A DNA stretch of 29,956 nucleotides from contig CAYHGX010000017.1 in NCBI GenBank assembly GCA_964356355.1, forward strand, positions 1-29,956, read 5' to 3'. The notes beneath the pieces are model-generated. The model made no database searches, had not been told where the DNA came from, and saw only the letters and a list, made by a program, of their open reading frames with translations. Below, in pieces: positions 13,967-20,236 of the stretch (position 1 is the first letter of the stretch; each line of letters begins with the position of its first letter). This stretch comes from CAYHGX01 sp964356355. GTDB lineage: Bacteria > Patescibacteriota > Gracilibacteria > UBA1369 > LOWO2-01-FULL-3. The position numbers and the translations under genes are program-made.

Positions 13967-13969
13967 ACC

Positions 13970-14377
13970 ATGATGAGCACACCGGTAACAAATGAGATGA
14001 TTTATCAGTTTCTGCAGGAAATGGACGGACGTGTCCAGAGAGTTGAAGCAAGTTTAGATAAACTTGAGATGAAAGTTGTGGCTCTTGAGTTGAAATTTGA
14101 GGCTCTTGAGTTAAAATTTGAGGCTCTTGAGTTAAAAACTGAGGCTATCCACGAGTCGTTGAAAGACTTCAAGGCTGATTCGGACAGGAGATTTAAATAC
14201 CTTGAAGATCGAATGGATAGGCTCGAAAGACAAAGGGAAGAAGACAAGAAGCTACTGATGGATGTTTGGGAAAGCCGCGACAAAGTACAACTGGGTTTTT
14301 CACGAGGCTTTGCCATGCTGAACGCTTTGGCAACATTGATGATTTCCGGCACAGTTTCTTATACGGTGAGTAGATAA
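13970..14377 (+). CDS. Coiled-coil protein with C-terminal membrane anchor
   Basis: A 135-residue protein from the ATG at 13970 (the next codon is also ATG). Residues about 20-100 form a long coiled coil, including three tandem copies of ALELKFE/ALELKTE encoded by a 21-bp repeat (14081-14143). The C-terminus GFAMLNALATLMISGTVSYTV is one hydrophobic segment, so the protein is probably tail-anchored. A longer frame opens at 13871, but it would run through the promoter element, so the start at 13970 is chosen. It resembles small coiled-coil/DUF1640- or t-SNARE-like bacterial proteins in design only. The promoter is shared in sequence with lgt, which hints at joint control. Confidence 0.7.
   Translation: MMSTPVTNEMIYQFLQEMDGRVQRVEASLDKLEMKVVALELKFEALELKFEALELKTEAIHESLKDFKADSDRRFKYLEDRMDRLERQREEDKKLLMDVWESRDKVQLGFSRGFAMLNALATLMISGTVSYTVSR
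14081..14143 (+). repeat. Three tandem 21-bp repeats (one heptad each)
   Basis: GCTCTTGAGTTGAAATTTGAG and two close variants are repeated at 14081-14101, 14102-14122 and 14123-14143. Each unit encodes one coiled-coil heptad (ALELKFE or ALELKTE), so copy-number changes would lengthen the coil without breaking frame. Confidence 0.9.
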
Positions 14378-14452
14378 TGGAGCCACTAAATTTTCATTGA
14401 AATTTGATAGCTCGCATGGTTAAATGCGCTCTTGTGCCTAAGATAAATAATT

Positions 14453-14980
14453 ATGGGAACTCTTGATGAGGGGTGGGATGAGGACGACGACTCAGTGGAA
14501 ATCAATGTGTTGGACCAACAGGCCTGGCAAATCCTAAAATCTGGAAAGGTGGCGGCATTCAATGCCTTTCGTGCTGAAAATCCGGGCCATAAGCCAAATC
14601 TGGATGGCTTTTATGTTGATGTGAACTCCCACGATTTAAGCGGAATAAATTTGAGTGAAGCCTCTTTGAGGGATGCGAGGTTTTTAGGCTGTCGACTGGT
14701 TGCTGCAAATTTTATGGGTGCACAGCTAACACGAGCTAATTTGAATGGTGCAAATTTAACTGAAACAAACTTTACTGGGGCCACGATGGAGCGTGCCCTT
14801 TTATGTGGAACAACGTGTGACCACACACTGTTCGTGGCGTGTAGGCTGGTAGAGGCCGACTTTCGCTTGGCATTAAACAGAAACTCCAATTTTGAAGGTG
14901 CAGACTTACATAATGCGGACTTTAATGGCTCACGCGGCTTCGAACATCTAATCGTTCACCACGGGCCGCCAGGGAAATAA
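14453..14980 (+). CDS. Pentapeptide-repeat protein
   Basis: A 175-residue cytosolic protein with an acidic N-terminus (DEGWDEDDDSVE) and a region from about residue 60 to 160 built of A(D/N)LXX-type pentapeptides: LSGINLSEASLRDARF, ANFMGAQLTRANLNGANLTETNFTG, ADFRLA, ADLHNADFNG. Such repeats fold into a right-handed quadrilateral beta helix. In known proteins they mediate protein binding (for example DNA-gyrase mimicry in Qnr/MfpA), but many have no known role and no gyrase link can be claimed here. No convincing promoter or Shine-Dalgarno is seen in the 75 bp before the ATG. Its stop codon directly abuts the second 46-bp promoter element. Confidence 0.88.
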   Translation: MGTLDEGWDEDDDSVEINVLDQQAWQILKSGKVAAFNAFRAENPGHKPNLDGFYVDVNSHDLSGINLSEASLRDARFLGCRLVAANFMGAQLTRANLNGANLTETNFTGATMERALLCGTTCDHTLFVACRLVEADFRLALNRNSNFEGADLHNADFNGSRGFEHLIVHHGPPGK

Positions 14981-15026
14981 TTGGTTGCTACTTTGGGGTG
15001 GTGCATTACAATTGCTGAGTAACCAA
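14981..15026 (+). promoter_or_regulatory. 46-bp promoter/operator element, copy 2 (before lgt)
   Basis: It starts at the base after the pentapeptide gene's stop. TTGCTA, 16-bp spacer, TACAAT (15007-15012), bounded by TTGGTT and AACCAA as in copy 1. The identical blocks are TTGGTTGCTA, TTTGG, CATTACAATT and GTAACCAA; the variable bases lie between. The leader to the lgt ATG at 15034 is about 15 nt. Confidence 0.7.
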
Positions 15027-15033
15027 TTTCAGT

Positions 15034-15816
15034 ATGATTTTCGATAACAATTTGTCCCCCATACTTTTGAGTATAGGGCCGGTGGAGGTGCGCTGGTATG
15101 GTTTGCTGTTTGCCACTGGTGTGGGGCTAAACTATCTAATTTTGCGTTGGCTTTTTAAGCGCGAAGGATTAAAAGAGGCCACTTTGGAAAGCCTGGCTAT
15201 TTACCTCTTTTTTGGTTTATTGATTGGAGCACGATTGGGCGAGGTGATTTTTTATAACCCAACCTATTATTGGCATAACCCATTGGAAATCTTGCAGGTG
15301 TGGAATGGGGGACTTGCGAGCCATGGAGCGGCAATTGGCATGCTTTTGGCTTACCTCTTGTGGTGTCGCCTGAAGAGGGAGAAGTTCAGTAAATTTGTGG
15401 ACTTGATTGCGCTACCAATGCCATTGACCGCAGCTTTCGTGAGAGTGGGCAACTTTTTTAATTCTGAAATCGTGGGGTTGCCGGGTGGAAACGTGATTTT
15501 CCGCAAATTGGGCGAAGATTTTCCACGACATCCATCTCAGCTATATGAGGCCGCATTGCTCTTGGCGGTATTTGCTATCTTGATGTGGTTTTACCTGAAA
15601 AAATATAAAACAGCACCGAAGTTGTCGGTGTTGATGTTGTTTATTTTCCTCTATTTTGGCGGCCGTTTTGTACTGGAGTTTTGGAAAGATTTGCACGTGT
15701 TCCCGGCCGGATTTCCTTTTACTATGGGGCAGGTATTGAGTAGCGTACCGGTGCTAATTGCGGTGATCTTTTTTGTGAGCAAGTGCCGAAAGCGCCATAG
15801 TGAGAATCAAATCTAA
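15034..15816 (+). CDS. lgt: Prolipoprotein diacylglyceryl transferase
   Basis: Membrane enzyme that moves diacylglyceryl from phosphatidylglycerol to the lipobox cysteine of prolipoproteins, the first step of lipoprotein maturation. At 260 residues with about seven membrane segments it has family length. Seen: IGARLGEVIFYN, the conserved His97 in NGGLASHGAAIG, the signature RVGNFFNSEIVG (137-148), RHPSQLYEA (165-173) and the C-terminal GGRFVLEFWKD. The usual HGG is SHGAA here, a mild change. It is transcribed alone from the 46-bp promoter element shared with the coiled-coil membrane protein gene. No lspA is seen in the window. Confidence 0.95.
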   Translation: MIFDNNLSPILLSIGPVEVRWYGLLFATGVGLNYLILRWLFKREGLKEATLESLAIYLFFGLLIGARLGEVIFYNPTYYWHNPLEILQVWNGGLASHGAAIGMLLAYLLWCRLKREKFSKFVDLIALPMPLTAAFVRVGNFFNSEIVGLPGGNVIFRKLGEDFPRHPSQLYEAALLLAVFAILMWFYLKKYKTAPKLSVLMLFIFLYFGGRFVLEFWKDLHVFPAGFPFTMGQVLSSVPVLIAVIFFVSKCRKRHSENQI

Positions 15817-15849
15817 AAGCGGAATAAAAAGCTGTCCCGGAACAGACTG

Positions 15850-15889
15850 TTGACTTAACCCACAAAGAGTGTTAATGTGCACTCTTTGT
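15850..15889 (+). promoter_or_regulatory. Promoter with a palindromic operator over its -10 box
   Basis: TTGACT (15850-15855), 17-bp spacer, TAATGT (15873-15878). A perfect 10-bp inverted repeat, ACAAAGAGTG (15862-15871) and CACTCTTTGT (15880-15889), flanks the -10 box with an 8-nt centre. This is well placed for repressor binding. Confidence 0.6.
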
Positions 15890-15907
15890 ATTACTAAAAT
15901 ACTCATT

Positions 15908-17587
15908 ATGGAGGCAGGTGACCAAGGCAGATCAATCCCTCACGCAGCTGTGGCCGATGCTTTTCCGGGAATTATTCCTGAAAAGATAGAACTGGCCGAA
16001 CATCTTTTGGCAGAGTTGGCCAGGGTGCTAGGCCAAATCAGAAGTGAACTGGGTTATGAAGCCACTGCACCACAGTTTACCTGCTTGCCTCCATCCCCGG
16101 AAGAAATTGCCCATATGGAAGAGGTAAATAAAGTACTCATCGAAACCTATCGTGGGCGCAGTGATTATGATCCGAGCCAAGCATCTCCTCCTGTTAGAGA
16201 GCTATTTCTTAATCCTAAATTTGCAGATGAAAATTCAGCTAGAGATATTGAATTAATTTGGAATAAAGAAAGAACAGAATGCAGAGACGATTATGAGCTT
16301 ATTAAAAGAGTAAAAAGTTTTATAGGTCACCCAAGTACACCAACACAGGTGCTGGAAGCAATTCGTGAAATTATTGTTGTCCATCCTTCAATGAGGAACT
16401 CCCTCCATACCGAGAATCTGGAAGGGGAGATTTTACTACACCCAAATCTTAATCGAGAGGTGAAATTTAAAATGCTTCAAGATAACAATGTTAAATTGAC
16501 CAATGTCGATGGGCGGCGAATAGCTAAAATGTTTGCCCTTCTACCTCAAGAGCAAATGGCCCAACTGCTTGCTCTTGTAGTATCTTCACCGCAAGGTAGT
16601 GCTAATCAGGAGCATATTCTGTACTCAATACGACTAAGTGCCTATGCGGCAAATGATGAAAATTTCGATAAATTATTAGGTACTCTAAGCGACTCTAGTG
16701 ACGCAGTACAAATGGCATCCAATCCCCATTTCAACGAGCAGCAACGGGACAGGATCAGGGCAGCCTTTTGTGCTAGCGCTCCAGAGGCTCATGTCGCAGT
16801 ATATTTCAATCAGGCCCTGGCAGAGGCAAAAGGCGAATCCGTGACACCTCGTCCGACTGAAGAGGTAAAGAATGAGGACCTGGATACAGTGATGATCCAA
16901 ATCTATCGTGCAATTTATAATTATGATCCAACTCAAGCTAATCAGAAAATGAAAATGAGATTTTTGGATCCTAAATTTGCAGATGAAAATTCAGCTAGAG
17001 ATATTGAATTAATTTGGGATGCACAAATATCCAAGGAAAGATTAGGCAGAGAGTTACTAGATATTATTGGAGGATGCCTAAACCACCCAGCAACGCCAAT
17101 AAAAGTATTAAAAGAAATTCTTAAACTAATTCGTGAGCGGCCACGTATGAGAGACGCAGATGGCTGTGCCAACTATGAAATAGCACTTTCATTTCACCCC
17201 AATCTTGATGCGGAAACTAAGATTCAAATGCTTTCAACTCCCAGTTACACGAGTAATAATATTAACTATTCTGAAATGGCAATAATGCTTGATCGTGACC
17301 TCACTCAAGATCAAATTGACCAACTCTTTAATGATGATAGTCATGTAAATAGATTATTTCTTCTACTCGCAATACGCCGAAGTTCTTATGCGGCAAACCC
17401 TCGGAATTTTGAAAAGGTATTGGAAGCGGCCAGTGCAGATAGATCTGGACTTGCATACGTGCATATGATAAAAAATCCCTATATAAATAATGATCAGGTA
17501 GAGCGTATCAAGGCTGCTTTCAGCCTGTTGCCAGAGAATTGTGATGCCAAAGAATTATTTAAACAAAGTTTAGCAGAAAGACCTTGA
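15908..17587 (+). CDS. Large helical-repeat protein with an internal duplication
   Basis: A 559-residue protein of no family I recognise. It consists of two homologous halves of about 250 residues. Each contains YDP(S/T)QA, F(L/N)xPKFADENSARDIELIW, HP(S/A)TPxxVLxxI, EI(L/A)LxxHPNL, a P-x-x-Q/D-Q-M/I-x-QL segment and AANxxNF(D/E)K(L/V)L. This alternating helix pattern suggests a solenoid. A 50-bp stretch is identical in both halves (16212-16261, 16968-17017). A longer frame opens at a GTG at 15869, but that lies inside the promoter. The ATG at 15908 fits the predicted start with a leader of about 23 nt. There is no signal peptide. Its role is unknown; the palindrome over the promoter implies dedicated regulation. 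Confidence 0.75.
   Translation: MEAGDQGRSIPHAAVADAFPGIIPEKIELAEHLLAELARVLGQIRSELGYEATAPQFTCLPPSPEEIAHMEEVNKVLIETYRGRSDYDPSQASPPVRELFLNPKFADENSARDIELIWNKERTECRDDYELIKRVKSFIGHPSTPTQVLEAIREIIVVHPSMRNSLHTENLEGEILLHPNLNREVKFKMLQDNNVKLTNVDGRRIAKMFALLPQEQMAQLLALVVSSPQGSANQEHILYSIRLSAYAANDENFDKLLGTLSDSSDAVQMASNPHFNEQQRDRIRAAFCASAPEAHVAVYFNQALAEAKGESVTPRPTEEVKNEDLDTVMIQIYRAIYNYDPTQANQKMKMRFLDPKFADENSARDIELIWDAQISKERLGRELLDIIGGCLNHPATPIKVLKEILKLIRERPRMRDADGCANYEIALSFHPNLDAETKIQMLSTPSYTSNNINYSEMAIMLDRDLTQDQIDQLFNDDSHVNRLFLLLAIRRSSYAANPRNFEKVLEAASADRSGLAYVHMIKNPYINNDQVERIKAAFSLLPENCDAKELFKQSLAERP
16212..16261 (+). repeat. 50-bp identical repeat, copy 1
   Basis: Identical to 16968-17017, offset 756 bp (252 codons), encoding PKFADENSARDIELIW. 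The surrounding halves are much more diverged, so this block was probably homogenised recently or is under strong constraint. Confidence 0.9.
16968..17017 (+). repeat. 50-bp identical repeat, copy 2
   Basis: Counterpart of 16212-16261 in the second half of the same gene. Confidence 0.9.
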
Positions 17588-17598
17588 GTCCTTTCGTC

Positions 17599-18063
17599 CT
17601 ATGTCTTCTTAAAGATCCACCTGTCCAAGCCCCAGTATTGGCCGGCGTTGGTGGTGATAAAAATAAGAAAAAGAGAGAGATAGACAATGTGGCTGTCTAC
17701 TAAAAATCCGTGATCAACATAAGGGAATTCAAGGCCAGGGAAGTAGTATAAAACCATTAACACAATTCCGGCGACAGAGGCATAGCGCGTAAGGCAGCCA
17801 AAAATCAAGCTAAGTCCAATGAAAAGTTGGCCCCAGGAATTCAACAAATCTACGCCGGCGATATTTGCTGGAGCAGCAAACCAGCTATACATTGCTGAAA
17901 AGGTCTTAGCACCCTCCAGGAATCCTGCGGATGTAAAATTGGGATCAAGTACTTTTGTAATTCCGGAATAGAAAAAGAGGACGCCGAACAAAATTCGGGC
18001 AATAAAAATCGAGACCTCTTTGTTGCAGATCGCTAATTTTTGTTTTTTGGATACTTTTTTCAT
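17599..18063 (-). CDS. DoxX/DoxD-family membrane protein
   Basis: A 154-residue protein with four membrane segments, matching the DoxX-like fold: IFIARILFGVLFFYSGITKVLDP (first segment with conserved R and K), an extracytoplasmic helix, LFIGLSLIFGCLTRYASVAGIVLM, and HIVYLSLFLIFIT. DoxX/DoxD proteins are small subunits of quinone-linked redox or thiosulfate oxidation systems, or partners in envelope redox balance. Here the gene is last in the operon with DsbA and VKOR homologues and overlaps the VKOR stop as ATGA (18060-18063), so a role in electron flow from disulfide formation to quinones is likely. The exact activity is not determined by sequence. Confidence 0.88.
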   Translation of the reverse strand: MKKVSKKQKLAICNKEVSIFIARILFGVLFFYSGITKVLDPNFTSAGFLEGAKTFSAMYSWFAAPANIAGVDLLNSWGQLFIGLSLIFGCLTRYASVAGIVLMVLYYFPGLEFPYVDHGFLVDSHIVYLSLFLIFITTNAGQYWGLDRWIFKKT

Positions 18064-18530
18064 ATTTTTTGGGGTTTATATTTAATAAACGCAATAAGCG
18101 CAAAGACAAACAACGTCGTAGAGGTGATGGCGGAGCCCATGCAGTACTGACAAATCGCGTGGATCACGAAAAGCTGAAGTGCCACAAAATAAATTGAGGC
18201 GAGAAGTCCGGTGAAGGGCAAAAGAGTTATGATCTTTTTTGAAAACTCATTTTTGGTATCCAGGTAGACGAAAGAGGAAATCAACATCGTGAGGTAATAG
18301 AATGAGCCGAGCAGAGCTACCGGGATGCTGCCGATCGTTGAGTATTTGCTGGTAGTAACAGTTCCACAACCGTTGGTAAGAGTGCAGCTTAGATCCGTAC
18401 CCAAATAATGGCTCACAGTGAGGTAGGTGGCATCAAGAAAACCGGCAAAACTGAAGAGGATAAAACCCCAAAGAAGGACATCAGGAAGCCTTCTCGAGAG
18501 CCTCTCTGACGGCTTGTCTGAATGTGTCAT
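18060..18530 (-). CDS. VKOR-family disulfide oxidoreductase
   Basis: A 156-residue bacterial vitamin K epoxide reductase homologue that reoxidises DsbA-type thioredoxins and passes electrons to quinone. Seen: about four to five membrane segments, the loop cysteines in DLSCTLTNGCG, a conserved Ser/Thr loop after it, and the active-site CQYC motif in HAICQYCMGSA. Unlike longer VKOR proteins it has no fused thioredoxin domain; the separate DsbA gene just upstream supplies it. The ATG at 18530 lies 50 bp inside the DsbA gene. No later start codon precedes the first membrane segment, so the overlap seems real and suggests translational coupling. Confidence 0.92.
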   Translation of the reverse strand: MTHSDKPSERLSRRLPDVLLWGFILFSFAGFLDATYLTVSHYLGTDLSCTLTNGCGTVTTSKYSTIGSIPVALLGSFYYLTMLISSFVYLDTKNEFSKKIITLLPFTGLLASIYFVALQLFVIHAICQYCMGSAITSTTLFVFALIAFIKYKPQKI

Positions 18531-19152
18531 AATCCATGGTGTTAACTTTTAATAATTCTCCATTTAAAAAGAAGGTTGGAGTGGAATATACGCCTGCATC
18601 TAAAGCAGATTGTACATCCTTCTCAATAGCATCTTTTACATTACCGGAAGTAAAGTCTGAATCATATTTTGTAACGTCTAGGCCAATTTCCTGAGCGTAG
18701 CCATGGAAGGCCTTTGTGGCCTCTTCATTTGTGAGCTTTTCCCATTCGTCGTGGTGATCGAAAATAGCATCGTGCATCTCCCAAAACTTGCCCTGTACAC
18801 CCGCGGCCTCTGCTGCCTGAGCGGCTAATTGGGCGTTTTGATGAACTGTTCGAAGTGGGAATTCACGATAAACAAAATTGACGTGCCCGCTGAATTCGTC
18901 GAAGAGTTGTTTCATAATTGGTTCACGTGCAAGGCAGGCTGGACACTGAAAGTCGCTGTACTCTACCAATGACACCTTGGCGTCGGCCGCACCTTTTTGC
19001 CAATCTTCGCTAGTGACTTCACTCATAGATCCGCCGGCGCTAGGAGTGTTGCGGTCAGAATTTTTGGCAACGTAAATGATCATCGCAACGCTGGCAGCAA
19101 TTACAAATCCGATTACTGACCAAAATATTATTCTGTTGTTCTTTTTATTCAT
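18481..19152 (-). CDS. DsbA-family thiol:disulfide oxidoreductase, membrane-anchored
   Basis: A 223-residue thioredoxin-fold protein that introduces disulfides into exported proteins. The N-terminus MNKKNNRIIFWSVIGFVIAASVAMIIYVA (split here: Lys-rich head, then one hydrophobic segment) is a signal anchor. Then come VSLVEYSDFQCPACLAREP with active-site CPAC, an inserted helical domain, and cis-Pro in VYSTPTFFLNGE. Length and order fit the Bdb/DsbA-like families often paired with VKOR. It lies 8 bp after the DUF5665-like gene and overlaps the VKOR gene, forming a complete envelope disulfide module. No Shine-Dalgarno sequence precedes the ATG. Confidence 0.93.
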   Translation of the reverse strand: MNKKNNRIIFWSVIGFVIAASVAMIIYVAKNSDRNTPSAGGSMSEVTSEDWQKGAADAKVSLVEYSDFQCPACLAREPIMKQLFDEFSGHVNFVYREFPLRTVHQNAQLAAQAAEAAGVQGKFWEMHDAIFDHHDEWEKLTNEEATKAFHGYAQEIGLDVTKYDSDFTSGNVKDAIEKDVQSALDAGVYSTPTFFLNGELLKVNTMDYDTFRQAVREALEKAS

Positions 19153-19160
19153 AAAGTTGT

Positions 19161-19598
19161 TTATTTAGTGGTTGATTGATTAGAGATTTTGTCGGTGAAA
19201 TTGTTTAGATAATCGCCAAGAAAGGGGACGGTGCTGAATTGGCTCAAGATATAAACAAGAATCGCAACCAATACGGTAGCGCCAATTACTGAACCAAGGC
19301 CTACCATTAGTCCTTTCCAAAAAGAGTAAAGGGCAAGTCTCCAGGGGTGCTTGTAAACCTGTAAAAGTTCGAAGTCACGAAGGTTTTGGACCTCCTTTGA
19401 GAGCGTGCTGACCTCTTTAATGAGAGCGTGCTGCGCCTGGATAAATTCGGAGGAGGGGATGGGGGTGAGAGTTGGTTTAGGTGCCGGTTTTGTAACTTTT
19501 GGACTGGGCATATGTGAGTATGGGATATGGGCACTCCGCTTCTGCACTTCGGCGCTCCGTGATTTCGTTGTTAGCACTTCGCTGCGCTCGCGCTTCAT
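19161..19598 (-). CDS. DUF5665-like membrane protein
   Basis: A protein of up to 145 residues. The C-terminal half matches my recollection of DUF5665: a basic amphipathic stretch YKHPWRLALYSFWKGLMVGLGSVIGATVLVAILVYILS, then VPFLGDYLNNF. One membrane segment is clear, and the middle (about 55-75) is a short coiled coil. The start is uncertain. The ATG at 19598 coincides with the bidirectional TATAAT region, and the first 29 residues are a Ser/Arg-rich stretch encoded by GC-rich repeats, so the ATG at 19511 (MPSPKVTKPAP) may be the true start. It leads the disulfide operon, 8 bp before the DsbA gene. Its function is unknown; an envelope role is inferred from neighbours. Confidence 0.72.
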   Translation of the reverse strand: MKRERSEVLTTKSRSAEVQKRSAHIPYSHMPSPKVTKPAPKPTLTPIPSSEFIQAQHALIKEVSTLSKEVQNLRDFELLQVYKHPWRLALYSFWKGLMVGLGSVIGATVLVAILVYILSQFSTVPFLGDYLNNFTDKISNQSTTK

Positions 19599-19600
19599 TA

Positions 19601-19606
19601 TATAAT
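19601..19606 (+). promoter_or_regulatory. TATAAT box giving a leaderless adenosyltransferase mRNA
   Basis: TATAAT at 19601-19606 lies 6 bp before the ATG at 19613, so transcription would begin at the A of ATG. No good -35 box is seen. The bases ATTATATAAT also read as TATAAT on the minus strand (19602-19597) toward the DUF5665-like gene, so this may be a divergent promoter. Confidence 0.45.
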
Positions 19607-19612
19607 CTCATT

Positions 19613-20236
19613 ATGAAAATTACTACAAAAACGGGGGATGGTGGAGAGACGGGGCTTTTTGGGGGGAAGAGAGTGCGGAAATCTTCGGCCTACATGAGTG
19701 CGCTGGGGGACTTGGATGAGCTGAATAGTGTGCTGGGGTGGGCGGGGGTGGCGGCTAGGGAAGCGAGCCGATCTGAGAAAAATCCTCCCCGGGGAGGAGA
19801 GTCTGCGCGCGCAGAGGTTTCTCAGGAAAACTTCGAGCTCTTTGAGCGCTTGCAGGACGATGTGTACAAAATTATGTCTTTTATTGGCTCGGAATTTAAG
19901 TGGCACCCACACATTGACCCGATTGGGGAAGCGGACGTGGAGCTTTTGGAGGACGAAATAGCGAAATACGAGGAAGCGGTTGGAGGGTTAAATAAATTTA
20001 TTCGTCCGGGAGGCAATGAGAAAGCGGCGCGGCTGCATATAGCGCGCAGTGTGTGCAGGAGGGCGGAGAGGAGCTATGTGGCGGTGATGGAGGAACAGAG
20101 CAGCGGCGACTCCGCGAAAACCGGCGAACACGAAAAAATGGCCGGGGGCTTCACTAGTGCCGATTCGTTGGCCGTACTGAAATACCTCAATAGGCTCTCT
20201 GATCTACTATTTGTTATGGCGTATTCGGAGGGTTAA
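19613..20236 (+). CDS. PduO-type cob(I)alamin adenosyltransferase
   Basis: Transfers the adenosyl group of ATP to cob(I)alamin to make coenzyme B12. It has 207 residues in a helical-bundle fold. Seen: N-terminal ATP loop KITTKTGDGGETGLFGGKRV, LGDLDELNSVLG, the signature FIRPGGNEKAARLHIARSVCRRAERS (split over 129-154), and YLNRLSDLLFVMA. Two insertions relative to usual sequences: SEKNPPRGGESARAEVSQ (54-71), encoded by a nested palindromic element (19773-19825), and a Gly/Ser-rich loop around 161-184. The core motifs are intact. The ATG at 19613 matches the family start; a longer frame from 19499 runs through noncoding-looking repeats. Its 3' end overlaps the giant gene tail to tail. No B12-dependent enzyme or other cobalamin gene is in the window. 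Confidence 0.92.
   Translation: MKITTKTGDGGETGLFGGKRVRKSSAYMSALGDLDELNSVLGWAGVAAREASRSEKNPPRGGESARAEVSQENFELFERLQDDVYKIMSFIGSEFKWHPHIDPIGEADVELLEDEIAKYEEAVGGLNKFIRPGGNEKAARLHIARSVCRRAERSYVAVMEEQSSGDSAKTGEHEKMAGGFTSADSLAVLKYLNRLSDLLFVMAYSEG
19773..19825. repeat. In-frame palindromic element, copy 2 (in the adenosyltransferase gene)
   Basis: A 53-bp nested structure. Outer arms CTGAGAAA (19773-19780) and TTTCTCAG (19818-19825) enclose a perfect 16-bp palindrome TCCTCCCCGGGGAGGA (19783-19798) and a perfect 14-bp palindrome TCTGCGCGCGCAGA (19802-19815). The 19-bp core AAATCCTCCCCGGGGAGGA is identical to dapB 3857-3875. The second palindrome aligns with dapB 3906-3919; its differences preserve pairing. 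Confidence 0.8.

Noticed and set aside
13871..13969. Hydrophobic N-terminal extension of the coiled-coil protein
   Set aside because: The extension is translated from the 46-bp promoter element and upstream noncoding DNA. Start codons at 13970/13973 are better placed.
14404..14446. Promoter for the pentapeptide-repeat gene (TTGATA, or TTAAAT with GATAAA)
   Set aside because: No combination gives both acceptable boxes and 16-18 bp spacing, so no promoter was called.
15834..15850. Hairpin CTGTCCCGGAACAG as lgt terminator
   Set aside because: It is a short imperfect stem without a following T-run, not a convincing intrinsic terminator.
15869..15907. GTG start for the 559-residue repeat protein
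   Set aside because: It would start inside the -10 region of the predicted promoter. The ATG at 15908 fits a leader of about 23 nt.
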